Below, in pieces: positions 36,270 through 45,355 of a stretch of 64,000 bases of DNA (within the stretch, counting starts at the first letter, position 1; every line of letters begins with the position of its first letter). The position numbers and the translations under genes are program-made. The notes under the pieces were generated by a model. That model did no database searches and was not told where the DNA came from. It was given only the letters and a program-made list of their open reading frames with translations. This stretch comes from Paracoccaceae bacterium (GTDB lineage: Bacteria; Pseudomonadota; Alphaproteobacteria; Rhodobacterales; Rhodobacteraceae): the NCBI GenBank assembly GCA_014879735.1, contig JACSRN010000084.1, forward strand, positions 1 through 64,000. The letters are read 5' to 3'.

Positions 36270-37220
36270 TGGCCTGCTGCCGGTTTTATGGCCAGCAGGT
36301 TAAGGTAGCGTGGCGCGGGCCTCGATCTCCATGGGGCTGAGGTAGCCCAGTTTCGGATCCCGCCTGCGTGGGGTGTAGAAGCGTTCGATGTAGTCGAAGA
36401 CCTCGGCACGGGCTTTGTCGCGGGTGCGACAGATCTTGCGGGCGGTCCGTTCGGTCTTCAGCGAGGAGAAGAAGCTCGCCATCGCGGACCTCGCCATGGT
36501 CATTCGGAGCAGTGGCGCTCTCATGGCTCGATCCCAAATATTGCCGGCCCGGCTCATCGAGCAAATGATCCCGTTGTCGGCCAGAAGCCGCTCGATCCTG
36601 CCCGCTTGTGTATTGCGATCCCTGATCCGAATGATGAAGCAGCGCGTCGGCCTTGCCGCGCCGCCAGACGGCCATCATCAGCGCATCCATGACCAGCGGC
36701 GCATCCCGATCAGCCGTCATGGACCAGCCGACGACCCGGCGGGAGAACAGGTCCGGCACGACCGCAACGTAGAGCCAGCCTTCTGCGGTCCAGATATCGG
36801 TGAAGTCGGCCAGCCACTTCTGGTTTGGCCGGTCCGCCTGGAAGGCTCGGTCAAGGATGTTATCAGCAATCACCGACCGTTCGTCCTCGTCCTTCGGCTT
36901 TCCACGGCGTTTGGGCCGCGCCCGCAGGGCGTTGATCCGCATCAACCGTTCGATCCGGTGAAGTCCGCAGGCCAGCCCCTCTTCCAAGACATCGCGCCAA
37001 ATGCGGCGCGCGCCGTAGCTCCGGTCGCTGGCCCCGAAGCTTGTCTCGGTCGCCGTGATGCGCTTGGCGTCATGGATCTCGCGGGCGCTGGTCGGACGCT
37101 TGAGCCAGACGTGGAAGCCTGATCGCGACACATCCTGCACTTCGCACAGCCAGCTGACGGGCCAGATGTGGCGATGCCTGGCGATAAAGGAGAACCTCAT
37201 CATTCTACCCGTGGTTTGGG
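36270..37220. mobile_element. Truncated IS3-family element
   Basis: The element keeps one end (TGGCCTGCTGCCGG at 36270, IS3-like TG start) and most of the orfB transposase, but no orfA and no second terminal repeat. The other side butts directly onto the stop of the aldolase gene at 37221. The orfA part was lost, probably in the rearrangement that brought the operon at 37-49 kb next to it. Confidence 0.7.
36300..37203 (-). pseudogene. IS3-family transposase OrfB, frameshifted
   Basis: The frame starts MMRFSFIARHRHIWPVSWLCEVQDVSRSGFHVWLKRP and contains the rve integrase core: NQKWLADFTDIWTAEGWLYVAVVPDLFSRRVVGWSM and LLHHSDQGSQYTS. A one-base shift near 36596 moves the rest to another frame, SMSRAGNIWD ... 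SFFSSLKTERTARKICRTRDKARAEVFDYIERFYTPRRRDPKLGYLSPMEIE. A 39-bp in-frame insertion (near 36500-36540) separates NIWD from SAMASFF. The DDE triad is thus split across frames, so it is inactive. Confidence 0.85.
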
Positions 37221-37940
37221 TCAATCCAGCGGCGGTTTGGGCCTTGTCATGGCTGCCCGGTGCAGGCGCGTTTCGTCGTCCGCCCACGGCGCAGGGCCGC
37301 CCGTGCCGCGCGGGAAGGCGCGTTCAAGGCACAACACGTTCTGGTGCGTCAGATAGCGGAGGTTCTGGCCGCGCAACAAGACGAGCAGTTTTGCGGTTTC
37401 CTCCAACTCTTCGGCAGCGGCCACGGTCGAGGGAAGGTCATGCCCGGCCACAACTGGGCCGTGATTGGCCAGAAGCACCGCCGAACGGCTGCCTTCCAGA
37501 TCCGCGATAAGCTGGCCAAGGTCCGGATCGCCTGGCCGAAGATAGGGCAGCAGAGCCACCTTGCCGACACGCATCACGACGTAGGGCGTCAACGGCGGTA
37601 TGCAGTCGTCGGGATCGGTGTCAGCAAGGCACGACAGGCCGGTGGCATATGTCGAATGCAGATGCACAACTGCCCCGGTTCCAGGCCGCGAGTCATAGAA
37701 CGCCTGGTGCAGGAAGATCTCTTTCGAGGGCTTATCGCCCGACAGATGTCGCCCGGAAAGGTCCAGCTTGCTGATCCGGTCCGGCTCAAGAAACCCGAGA
37801 CTGGAATTGGTCGGCGTGATCAGGATGCCGTCAGCTACTCGGACGCTGATGTTGCCCGCCGTCCCGACAGAGTAGCCACGGTCGAACAGCGACTTGGCCA
37901 GGCGCACCATGTCGTGGCGGGCTTGAGTTTCGTAGATCAC
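37221..37940 (-). CDS. otnC: Class II aldolase/adducin-family protein, 3-oxo-tetronate 4-phosphate decarboxylase-like
   Basis: The 239-residue aldolase-fold protein has TAGNISVRVADGILITPTNSSLGFL, catalytic Glu in KPSKEIFLHQAFYD, metal ligands in VVHLHSTYATGLSCL and a third His in LLANHGPVVAG. This is the FucA/OtnC group. GTG at 37940 overlaps the kinase stop, so the pair is translated together, as OtnK and OtnC are. OtnC decarboxylates 3-oxo-tetronate 4-phosphate to dihydroxyacetone phosphate. It is the last gene of the operon and ends against an IS3 remnant. Confidence 0.72.
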   Translation of the reverse strand: MIYETQARHDMVRLAKSLFDRGYSVGTAGNISVRVADGILITPTNSSLGFLEPDRISKLDLSGRHLSGDKPSKEIFLHQAFYDSRPGTGAVVHLHSTYATGLSCLADTDPDDCIPPLTPYVVMRVGKVALLPYLRPGDPDLGQLIADLEGSRSAVLLANHGPVVAGHDLPSTVAAAEELEETAKLLVLLRGQNLRYLTHQNVLCLERAFPRGTGGPAPWADDETRLHRAAMTRPKPPLD

Positions 37941-39196
37941 CTTCCTGCCAGCCTTTCCAATGCCTTTTCGAAGAAGTCCTCTGTGCCGAAATTGCCGGAT
38001 TTCAGTGCCAGCACCAGACCCCTTTCCACCTCCAGGGCCGGAACGCCGGGGTCGATCTCAGGACCGATCAGTATGGCACCGGGGGTAAGCGCCTCGACAA
38101 CCGCACCAGAGGTTTCACCGCCAGCAACAACCAGCCGGCTGATGCCCTCTTCGACCAAGCGCCGGGCGCTTTGCCCGAAGAGCGCGTCAAGATGTGCGGC
38201 AACCACCTCGCGACCGTAACGGTCCTGAAGGCCGCGAACTTGATCTGGTGACCCGGAGGAATAGACAAGGGGAGCATCTGTCTTGTGCCGCACCACAAAT
38301 TGCACGACGTCCTCCGGGCCGAAGTTGCCATCCATGACGGAATCCACATTGACCGCCAAGGTCGGGTGTAGTGCCTTGTGCCGCTCCACTTGACCCCGTG
38401 TCGCGCCCGAACACGATCCGGCCAGGATCGCCGCTGGACCCGACTGTCCCTGAAAGCCATCAGCGTGATAGCCCCTTGCCAGGTCCGCCGCGATGAAATT
38501 GCCGGGAAGGCCCGACGCGATGCCCGAGCCGCCAGTCAGAAGCGGGGCGGATGCGCTGGCGTGACCGATGGTCACAAGGTCTTCAACCGTCAGGGCGTCC
38601 ACGACGATAAGCGTGGCGTCCGATGCGCCAAGAGCCTCGGAAATCCTTGTCTTGCCTTGCGCCACCTCCTGCCACCGCAGATGCCCGACCTTGCCGGTGC
38701 ATTGCCGTTGTAACCAGCGGCGCAGGTCTGGGTCGGTCATCGGGTTCAAGGGATGGTTCTGCATGCCGCTTTCGTGCAAGGGCCGGTCCTGGACGAACAG
38801 GTGCCCCTGATACACGGTGCGACCCGCCTCGGGGAAGGCGGGGCAAACGACAACGGCCTTGGTCCCAAGCCGCTCGGCCAACGCTTCGGCCACCGGGCCG
38901 ATATTGCCCTGGGGTGTGGAATCGAAGGTTGAGCAGTACTTGAAAACGATCTGGCGGCAGCCCTGAGCCAAAAGCCATTCCAGCGCCGCCAGCGACTGAG
39001 CAACGGCCTGATCGACGGGGACGGACCGGGATTTCAGGGCCACGATGCCCGCCTCAATCCCCTGTGCCGCTTGCAGCGCGGGAATACCCTGAAACAGGGC
39101 AGATCGCAGACCACCCTGACCGCCAACCCCCTTTGTCAGGGTGTTGGCGATGTCGCTGGCCCCGGTGAAATCATCGGCTATGACTCCCAACAACAT
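37937..39196 (-). CDS. otnK: Four-carbon acid sugar kinase family (DUF1537), 3-oxo-tetronate kinase-like
   Basis: The 419-residue protein has the N-terminal substrate-binding motif LLGVIADDFTGASDIANTLTKG and the C-terminal nucleotide-binding motif RLVVAGGETSGAVVEALTPGAILIGPEIDPG of the DUF1537 family. It phosphorylates a keto-tetronate at C4. Related kinases act on 3-oxo-isoapionate, so the precise acid is open. It overlaps otnC and follows the aldehyde dehydrogenase by 4 bp. The pairing with a class II aldolase rather than a RuBisCO-like protein favours OtnK. Confidence 0.75.
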   Translation of the reverse strand: MLLGVIADDFTGASDIANTLTKGVGGQGGLRSALFQGIPALQAAQGIEAGIVALKSRSVPVDQAVAQSLAALEWLLAQGCRQIVFKYCSTFDSTPQGNIGPVAEALAERLGTKAVVVCPAFPEAGRTVYQGHLFVQDRPLHESGMQNHPLNPMTDPDLRRWLQRQCTGKVGHLRWQEVAQGKTRISEALGASDATLIVVDALTVEDLVTIGHASASAPLLTGGSGIASGLPGNFIAADLARGYHADGFQGQSGPAAILAGSCSGATRGQVERHKALHPTLAVNVDSVMDGNFGPEDVVQFVVRHKTDAPLVYSSGSPDQVRGLQDRYGREVVAAHLDALFGQSARRLVEEGISRLVVAGGETSGAVVEALTPGAILIGPEIDPGVPALEVERGLVLALKSGNFGTEDFFEKALERLAGR

Positions 39197-39200
39197 GGCG

Positions 39201-40679
39201 TCAGCGCATGATGAAGGGGTTTGCGACCGAGCGGGCGGTGGAAACCATCACGCTTTTGGTCTGCAGCCAGGACAGGATGGCGTCCTTGCCGTTTTCACGG
39301 CCGATGCCACTATCCTTATAGCCCCCCAATGGCGACAGATAGCTGATGGCGCGGTAGGTGTTGACCCAGACCGTTCCGGCCTGAAGCCCCGCCGAAAAGC
39401 GCATCACCTTGCCGATGTCTTGCGTCCAGAAACCGGCCGCTAGACCATAGCGGCTGTCATTGGCGATGGCCAGGGCCTCGTCTTCGTCGCCAAAGGGGAT
39501 GGTGGCCAGAACCGGGCCGAACACCTCTTCCTGAGCGATGCGCATGGAGTTCTTGACGCCGGTGAAGATGGTGGGTTCCACGAACCAGCCCTTGGCCAGA
39601 TCAGCCCGATCAGGGCGTCCGCCGCCCAGCACGGTTTCGGCGCCTTCCTGCTTGGCGATGTCGATATAGCCAAGCACCTTTTGCAACTGCGGCGGCGTGG
39701 TGATCGGGCCGACCTGGGTATCGGCCTCCATCGGGTTACCTATCCGCGCGGTCTTGGCCAGCTTGACGATCTTGTCGACGAATTCATCGTGGATGCGGCG
39801 GTCGACCAAAAGCCGCGATCCGGCGATGCAAGTCTGGCCCGAGGCTGCAAAGATGCCGGAAATCACGCCGTTCACCGCATTGTCGATCTCGGCATCGGCA
39901 AAGACGATGTGCGGGGATTTGCCGCCCAGTTCCAGCGTTACCTTCTTCAGGTGCCGCCCCGCAAGCTCCCCGATCCGCCGCCCCGTCGACTCGCTGCCTG
40001 TAAAGGCGATCTTGGCCACATCGGGGTGGGTCACCAGTGCATCGCCAATCTCGGACCCAAAGCCGGTGACGACGTTGAACACGCCCGCCGGCAGCCCGGC
40101 CTTTTCCACAAGCTTGGCGAACTCCAAGGTCGATGCCGAGGTGAATTCCGAAGGCTTGACGATGAAGGTATTGCCGGTCGCCAAGGCTGGTGCCAGCTTG
40201 TAGGCAAGCAACAGCAGCGGCGAGTTCCACGGCGTGATGCCGACACAAACTCCCAAGGGTTCATAGCGCGTGTAGTTGAACATCTCTGGCTTGTCGACTG
40301 GGATGACCGAGCCCTCGATCTTGTCAGCCAGTCCGCCGTAATAGTAATACCACTGCGGGATATACCGCAGCTGAAAGGCCATTTCGCTGATCAGCTTGCC
40401 GTTGTCCTGCACCTCGGTTTTGGCCAGCGCCTCGGCGTTTTCGGCAATCAGGTCGCCCAGTTTGCGCAACAACCGACCGCGCTCGGACGGGTGCATCTTT
40501 GGCCAGTCGCCGCTGTGGAACGCCTGTTTCGCGGCAGCTACGGCAAGGTCAACGTCATCCTTTGTCGCACGTGGAATAAGGGCCCAGGTTTCGCCGGTAT
40601 AGGGGTTCTGGGTTTCAAAGGTTCCGCCCGAAGCCGCGTCTACCCAGCCGCCGCCGATGAACATCTTGTAGGTTTGCAT
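39201..40679 (-). CDS. NAD(P)-dependent aldehyde dehydrogenase
   Basis: The 492-residue protein shows catalytic Glu in VTLELGGKSPHIVFADAE and Cys in FAASGQTCIAGSRLLVDRR. NAD-binding GFGSEIGDALVTHPDVAKIAFTGSESTGRRI and the C-terminal VWVNTYRAISYLSPLGGYKDSGIGRENG are also present. It is full length for the family. It would oxidise an aldehyde made in the same operon, for example one produced by the dehydrogenases at 43584 or 44474. The substrate is not readable from sequence. Confidence 0.9.
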   Translation of the reverse strand: MQTYKMFIGGGWVDAASGGTFETQNPYTGETWALIPRATKDDVDLAVAAAKQAFHSGDWPKMHPSERGRLLRKLGDLIAENAEALAKTEVQDNGKLISEMAFQLRYIPQWYYYYGGLADKIEGSVIPVDKPEMFNYTRYEPLGVCVGITPWNSPLLLLAYKLAPALATGNTFIVKPSEFTSASTLEFAKLVEKAGLPAGVFNVVTGFGSEIGDALVTHPDVAKIAFTGSESTGRRIGELAGRHLKKVTLELGGKSPHIVFADAEIDNAVNGVISGIFAASGQTCIAGSRLLVDRRIHDEFVDKIVKLAKTARIGNPMEADTQVGPITTPPQLQKVLGYIDIAKQEGAETVLGGGRPDRADLAKGWFVEPTIFTGVKNSMRIAQEEVFGPVLATIPFGDEDEALAIANDSRYGLAAGFWTQDIGKVMRFSAGLQAGTVWVNTYRAISYLSPLGGYKDSGIGRENGKDAILSWLQTKSVMVSTARSVANPFIMR

Positions 40680-40694
40680 GGTCTCTCCCTCGCC

Positions 40695-41417
40695 TCACGC
40701 GCCCATTCGGGCCGCAAAGTCGATCATGTCGGTTGCGATGATGTCCCAGTTCTGTTCGGGGACGAGATCTGTGGTTTGGCTTGGCCCGTATTCTGTAGGG
40801 CGGGGAATGAATGCAGTCCGCAGGCCAAAGCGGCGGGCGGCGGCCAGATCGTAATTATGGGCGGCACACATCATGACCTGGGACGGTTCCAGATACATCA
40901 TGCGGCAGACGCCGAGATAGGTTTCAGGGTCGGGCTTGTAGTGCTGGAACAATTCGCAGGAAAATGCGTGGTCCCAGGGCAGGCCTGACGCCTTGGCCAT
41001 GTTGACCAGAAGGGCAACATTGGCGTTGGACAGCGGCCCTATCACGAAATTTCGTTTCAGTCGCGTCAGCCCTTCGACCGAGTCCGGCCAGGGACGCAGC
41101 CGGTGCCAAACCCGGTTGATGTGCATTACCTGGGCCTCGGTCAGGTCGGGGGCATTCAGGTCCTGCAAAACAGCCAGCAGCGCCTCGTGGTGCAGTTCGT
41201 CAAGATTGGTCCAAGGGAGTTCGCCGGACCGTACGCGGGCCTTTTGCGGGTTGTAACGGTCGCGCCAGAGGTCGATCAGCCTTGCCCAATCAAGGTTGAT
41301 GTCATGGGCCGCGCCCCAGATTCCCAAATCGCTGATGACGCTCCCGCGCCAATCCACGACAGTTCCGAAGGTGTCGAAGACGATCGCTTTGACGCCCAGT
41401 GCAGTTCCGGCGGTCAT
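40695..41417 (-). CDS. HAD-superfamily hydrolase, 2-haloacid dehalogenase type II-like
   Basis: The 240-residue protein has nucleophile motif KAIVFDTFGTVVDW with Asp15, GPLSNANVALLVNMAKASGLPWDHAFSCELFQHYKPDPETYLGV (motif II and Lys of motif III) and MCAAHNYDLAAARRFGLRTAFIPRP. This is the class II dehalogenase layout. In a sugar-acid operon it more plausibly removes phosphate or a similar group. ATG at 41417 overlaps the upstream stop and is preferred to an earlier in-frame codon. Confidence 0.82.
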   Translation of the reverse strand: MTAGTALGVKAIVFDTFGTVVDWRGSVISDLGIWGAAHDINLDWARLIDLWRDRYNPQKARVRSGELPWTNLDELHHEALLAVLQDLNAPDLTEAQVMHINRVWHRLRPWPDSVEGLTRLKRNFVIGPLSNANVALLVNMAKASGLPWDHAFSCELFQHYKPDPETYLGVCRMMYLEPSQVMMCAAHNYDLAAARRFGLRTAFIPRPTEYGPSQTTDLVPEQNWDIIATDMIDFAARMGA

Positions 41418-41743
41418 GCGACTATCGCGCCCAAGGGTGTGCCTGCGAACGGCTGCCAGTCGCCGGTCCCGACCTTTTTGTCCGCAACCCAATCCTTCGT
41501 CTGCTCGACGAAATCCAGATAGTGCCGCGAGGCCAGGTGATCGTCGAAGGCGGCGCGGCTTTCGTAGACTTCGTAAAGGGCAAGTCCGTCCCCGTCGGGG
41601 CGGACCTCGAACAGATGGCAGCCGGGTTCCTTCTCAACGGACGCTTTTGCGTTTTCGGCCATGGCGCGCGCGAAGGGTTCGGCATGTTGCGGCTTGGCCC
41701 TGAACCAGACCGCCACCAAGTAAAGACCGGGATGCGCCATCAT
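41414..41743 (-). CDS. Antibiotic biosynthesis monooxygenase (ABM)-domain protein
   Basis: The 109-residue protein is a ferredoxin-fold ABM-type domain: LYLVAVWFRAKPQHAEPFARAMAENAKASVEKEPGCHLFEVRPD, LALYEVYESRAAFDDHLASRHYLDFVEQTKDWVA. Small proteins of this type include quinol monooxygenases (YgiN), LsrG-like isomerases and many of unknown role. ATG at 41743 overlaps the previous stop and its stop overlaps the HAD start. It may act as an isomerase on a phosphorylated intermediate, as LsrG does; that is inference. Confidence 0.78.
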   Translation of the reverse strand: MMAHPGLYLVAVWFRAKPQHAEPFARAMAENAKASVEKEPGCHLFEVRPDGDGLALYEVYESRAAFDDHLASRHYLDFVEQTKDWVADKKVGTGDWQPFAGTPLGAIVA

Positions 41744-42858
41744 GCCACCTCCGCCACGACCAGCGGCAGAGCATCCAGGACAGCGCGGGTCATTTCGGCC
41801 GACCCTGCCTTGCCGCCGTATTCCATCGGCACGGCGATGCGCTGTGACAGGACATGTTCGATCGCGCGCTCGATCAGCCGGGCACCGGTTTCGAGCTGGG
41901 GGATCTGGTGGCGGTCGGCCAGCCAGTCCAGCATCATGGCGCCGGACAGGAACATGGCGCAAGGGTTGGCCTTGCCCTGGCCAGCAATATCTGGCGCCGT
42001 ACCGTGGGCGGGCTGGAACAGCCCGTGCTGGTCACCGACATCGGCGGACGGCGCCATGCCCATTCCGCCGATCAGCCCGGCGGCAAGGTCCGACAGGATG
42101 TCGCCGAACATATTCTCCGTCACGAGGACATCTAGCGTCCAGGGCTTCTTGACCATCGTGAGAGCGAGCGCGTCGACATAGGCATGGTCAGGGGCAAGGT
42201 CAGGATGGCGCGCGGCTACCTCATCAAAAACCTTGCGGAAGAAGGCCATCGAGGAAAAGACATTGGCCTTATCTACGCAGGTCACGCGCCCTTCGTGTCC
42301 GCGGGCCTTCCGCGTGGCCGCCAGCCGGAAAGCAAATTCGGTAATCCTTGCGGTGCCTTTGCGGGTCACCTGCATCTCGTCATAGACTTCGTCGTCGCCC
42401 ACCAACCTCCCGCGGCCACGGGCATAGAACAGACCCTCTGTCTGTTCGCGGACAAGGACGAAGTCGATCTTTTCGGCTCTTTTATCGGCTAGAATCTTTG
42501 GCAGTCCGGAAAACCAGCGGATCGGGCGTACCCCGGCGTAAAGTTCCAGCGCCATGCGCAGGTCAAGCTGGGGAATGATTTCGGTGCCGTCGGGATAGCG
42601 TATGTCCGGCCAGCCCATTGCGCCGAAAAGGATGGCATCGGCCTTGCGGCAGGCCCCTAGCACCGGTCCGGGCAAGGCATCACCGCTTTCAGCGTAGTAC
42701 TGAGCGCCTGCATTATATTTCGTGAAGTGCAGGCGCGGGCCGCCTACCAAGTGCTGAATCGCATTTAGCACCTCAAGATTAGCCGCCATGACCTCGCGAC
42801 CGATGCCGTCTCCTGGAAGAACCGCAATGTCGAGTTCGGAATGGGTGCTTTTTGACAC
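41740..42858 (-). CDS. Isocitrate/isopropylmalate dehydrogenase-family enzyme, tartrate/D-malate dehydrogenase-like
   Basis: The 372-residue protein has ELDIAVLPGDGIGREVM, the substrate Arg cluster LDLRMALELYAGVRPIRWF, RVTCVDKANVFSSMAFFRKVF with the catalytic Lys, and VTENMFGDILSDLAAGLIGGMGMAPSADVGDQHGLFQPAHGTAPDIAGQGKANP. Members oxidatively decarboxylate 2-hydroxy acids bearing a 3-carboxylate or hydroxyl. In an operon with tetronate-type kinase and decarboxylase, a hydroxylated C4 or C5 acid is the likely substrate. It starts 21 bp after the GntR gene. Confidence 0.83.
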   Translation of the reverse strand: MSKSTHSELDIAVLPGDGIGREVMAANLEVLNAIQHLVGGPRLHFTKYNAGAQYYAESGDALPGPVLGACRKADAILFGAMGWPDIRYPDGTEIIPQLDLRMALELYAGVRPIRWFSGLPKILADKRAEKIDFVLVREQTEGLFYARGRGRLVGDDEVYDEMQVTRKGTARITEFAFRLAATRKARGHEGRVTCVDKANVFSSMAFFRKVFDEVAARHPDLAPDHAYVDALALTMVKKPWTLDVLVTENMFGDILSDLAAGLIGGMGMAPSADVGDQHGLFQPAHGTAPDIAGQGKANPCAMFLSGAMMLDWLADRHQIPQLETGARLIERAIEHVLSQRIAVPMEYGGKAGSAEMTRAVLDALPLVVAEVA

Positions 42859-42879
42859 GGGTGTCCTCGTTGGATGTAG

Positions 42880-43587
42880 CTAGAGCTGGTTCAGCCCCAG
42901 ACGTTGCAATAGTTCGACCAGTTCGCGGCCGGCACGTTCGCGATGTTCGCGGTGGATGAGATATGCTTCATTGCCTTTGCCCCGCCGCAGGGCGGCCACC
43001 AATGCCGCATGGTCCTGGGTGGACTTTTCGGGCTTTGGGCGCAGCTTCAGCGTGACCATCCGGGCCCGATGGGCTCGGTCCCAGAAGTTCAGCACAACGG
43101 ACTTCAGCTTGTCGTTTCCGCCAAGGTCCAGAAGCTGGGAATGAAAGCTTTCGTCGGCCTTAGCCCAGGCGTCGAGATCATCGCGCGACAGCGCCGCTTC
43201 CATATCCGCCGAGGCGCGCTCCAGCCCCGCAAGGTCGGCCTCCGTCACGCCACGTTGTGCGGCAAGTTCAACGGCTGTGGCTTCCAGCGAGGTCAGGATC
43301 TCGTAAATTTCCTTCATATCCATGGGAGAGATTGGCAAGACCCTCATCCCGTGGCGCGGCACGACCGAGACAAGGCCCTCTTGTTGAAGCCGCATAAGCG
43401 CCTCTCTCACCGGGGTACGGCTCATGCCCAGCAGGCTGGCTACCTCCTGTTCGGTCGCTTGAAATCCAGGAGGCCAGCGATTTTCCAGAATGTTGCGGCG
43501 CAAGGTCTGATAGGCTATGGTCGCCATTGGCTGATCGCCACGTCCACCGTCTCCAGCTTCGTTGCGGTCCACTCCGTCTGCCATCAT
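42880..43587 (-). CDS. GntR-family regulator (FCD) inside the operon
   Basis: The 235-residue regulator has a winged helix with EQEVASLLGMSRTPVREALMRLQQEGLVSVVPRHGMRVLPIS and an FCD domain with EILTSLEATAVELAA and ADESFHSQLLDLGGN. It sits within the leftward operon, its ATG overlapping the SDR stop, so it is autoregulated if it controls the operon. A TCGTATACAT sequence at 49081, of the GTATAC-centred kind often bound by FCD proteins, lies upstream of the first gene at 49051. Confidence 0.9.
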   Translation of the reverse strand: MMADGVDRNEAGDGGRGDQPMATIAYQTLRRNILENRWPPGFQATEQEVASLLGMSRTPVREALMRLQQEGLVSVVPRHGMRVLPISPMDMKEIYEILTSLEATAVELAAQRGVTEADLAGLERASADMEAALSRDDLDAWAKADESFHSQLLDLGGNDKLKSVVLNFWDRAHRARMVTLKLRPKPEKSTQDHAALVAALRRGKGNEAYLIHREHRERAGRELVELLQRLGLNQL

Positions 43588-44477
43588 TTTCTGCCCTCCC
43601 GGTTTTGTGCCGGATCACAATAGCTTTGCTTCTGATTGTATGCGCTAGCGGACTCAGTGAAATGCGCTGCGAAATCGGGGTGCCAACGGGACAGGGCCGG
43701 TCGGCCTTCGATCATGTCACCGGCGGCCCAGGCAATACGTTTCGCATCGAGTTCGGGTGTGACCTCGTTGTCGGGGCAGAGAATGTAGAACCTTCCCGAC
43801 TCCACCGCGTCGATCATTGCTGCGGCGACTTGGTCGGCTGTCCAGGGGGCCGGCGGCTTGGCGGTTTCATCGGACATGCCAGGAAAGTTCATCGGCGTGA
43901 AAGTGTAGCCCGGCACCAGCAGATGCGCGGTGATCCTGTCCCCGCAGATCTGGCGCAATTCGTGGGCTGTCTGTTCGGTCAAGACCTTTACCCCGGCCTT
44001 GGCAACCGAATACGCCGCATTGCCTGGAGGGGTGGTAATCCCCTCCTTCGAGCCGAGATTGACGACCAGGCCCGGAAGACCGGCTTCGATCATGTCGGGC
44101 AAGAAGGCAGCTTGGCCTTGCAGGACGCCGAAAAGGTTGATCCCCATGTTGCGGCGCCAGGCGTCGACGCCACCCCAGGGCCCCCCCCGCGTGGTCACGC
44201 CGGCGTTGTTCACCAGCACATGCACGGGGCCGAGGTCGCGACGGATGCGTTGCGCCGCATCCATCATCGCCCCTTCATCTGCGACATCGACCACAACGGG
44301 AAGCAGAGATACTCCCGGAAGAGTGGCGACCGCGTCTGACATTTGTCTCGCGTTCGCGTCGATCATCGCCACGGTCAGACCCCGCGCTGCAAGGGCGCGC
44401 ACGATCGCCAGACCAATGCCCTGTGCAGCACCGGTGACGACTGCGACATGGCCGGAGGCAAGCGCTGGGTGGCTCAC
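43584..44477 (-). CDS. SDR-family oxidoreductase
   Basis: The 297-residue SDR has GHVAVVTGAAQGIGLAIVRAL, NNAGVTTRGG and the catalytic stretch VVNLGSKEGITTPPGNAAYSVAKAGVKVL (Ser, Tyr, Lys). A C-terminal extension of about 40 residues beyond the usual fold end includes ILCPDNEVTPELDAKRIAWAAGDMIEGRP. GTG at 44477 overlaps the epimerase stop; upstream in-frame codons lie inside that gene. It probably oxidises a sugar acid hydroxyl. The specific substrate is unknown. Confidence 0.83.
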   Translation of the reverse strand: MSHPALASGHVAVVTGAAQGIGLAIVRALAARGLTVAMIDANARQMSDAVATLPGVSLLPVVVDVADEGAMMDAAQRIRRDLGPVHVLVNNAGVTTRGGPWGGVDAWRRNMGINLFGVLQGQAAFLPDMIEAGLPGLVVNLGSKEGITTPPGNAAYSVAKAGVKVLTEQTAHELRQICGDRITAHLLVPGYTFTPMNFPGMSDETAKPPAPWTADQVAAAMIDAVESGRFYILCPDNEVTPELDAKRIAWAAGDMIEGRPALSRWHPDFAAHFTESASAYNQKQSYCDPAQNREGRK

Positions 44478-45340
44478 TTTGCAACCTCTTCGCGCCAGGA
44501 GTGGCGCGGCTCGTAGCCGAGGACACGGCGGGCCTTTTCGATGGAAAGGAGCGTCTCGTTCGGGCCGACCTCGCGCTTGAAAGGCACGCCGGGATACCAT
44601 TCGGCGACGAGTTCGGAATTTGGGCGCCTCATCACGCCGTCGGCGTTGGCGATGACGAAGACATCCGCGCCCGTCGTCTTGTGTTCCAGCGACAGCCGGA
44701 TCGCCTCGGCTCCGTCTCGGGCATCGATGTAGGACCAGAGGTTGAAGCGACGGCTGCCCGGATCCTTCTCGAAATCGGCGAATCCTGCGTATTCTTGGAC
44801 ATCCATCACGTTCGAAAAGCGCAGGCAGACGATCTTCAACTCCGGGTCCCAGCGACAGAACTGTTTCGCCATGTGTTCACCCAGATACTTGGATAGCGCA
44901 TACCCAGTCTCGGGGCGGCCTTCGTAGTCTTCGTCCACCGGGAAATAGGGCGGCGGCACGTTATAGGGTATGCCCAGCAGGGTCTCACTCGACGCCCAGA
45001 CGACGTTCTTGATTCCTAGCCTGCGGCAGGTCTCGAAGACGTTGTAGGTGGTGGTGGTGTTCGAGCGGAATACATCCGCCGACAGGCCGCCCCACGGCAC
45101 CGGAATCGCTGCAAGGTGCACGACGCCATGCACGATGCGTTCATGGCCGATATCCATGCCGGCGAAAGCTTCGGTCGTGGCGCGGATGTCCTCGAAATCG
45201 ACCTTGACAAACGGCGCATGCGGATTGGTTTGGCAAGGCACGCGGTCCATGTTGATGACGTCGTAGCCCGCAGTTGTCAGCGCCGAGACCGTGGCCCGAC
45301 CCAGCTTACCGCTGCCGCCAGTGACAATGATCCGTTTCAT
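44474..45340 (-). CDS. NAD-dependent epimerase/dehydratase-family (extended SDR), aldose/uronate dehydrogenase-like
   Basis: The 288-residue extended SDR has Rossmann loop KRIIVTGGSGKLGRATVSAL, HLAAIPVPWG, WASSETLLG and the active-site YALSK in ETGYALSKYLGEHMAKQF. Closest in style are uronate dehydrogenases and the OtnD/DenD-type enzymes that sit in ABC sugar operons. It may oxidise or epimerise the imported compound as the first step. It lies 15 bp after the permease gene. Confidence 0.8.
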   Translation of the reverse strand: MKRIIVTGGSGKLGRATVSALTTAGYDVINMDRVPCQTNPHAPFVKVDFEDIRATTEAFAGMDIGHERIVHGVVHLAAIPVPWGGLSADVFRSNTTTTYNVFETCRRLGIKNVVWASSETLLGIPYNVPPPYFPVDEDYEGRPETGYALSKYLGEHMAKQFCRWDPELKIVCLRFSNVMDVQEYAGFADFEKDPGSRRFNLWSYIDARDGAEAIRLSLEHKTTGADVFVIANADGVMRRPNSELVAEWYPGVPFKREVGPNETLLSIEKARRVLGYEPRHSWREEVAK

Positions 45341-45355
45341 TTATTGGTTCCTTCC

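Noticed and set aside
37937-39196. DUF1537 kinase as a 3-oxo-isoapionate kinase completing the apiose pathway
   Set aside because: It is paired by overlap with a class II aldolase and sits in a separate operon with its own importer and regulator; no RuBisCO-like partner is visible. It remains a secondary possibility.
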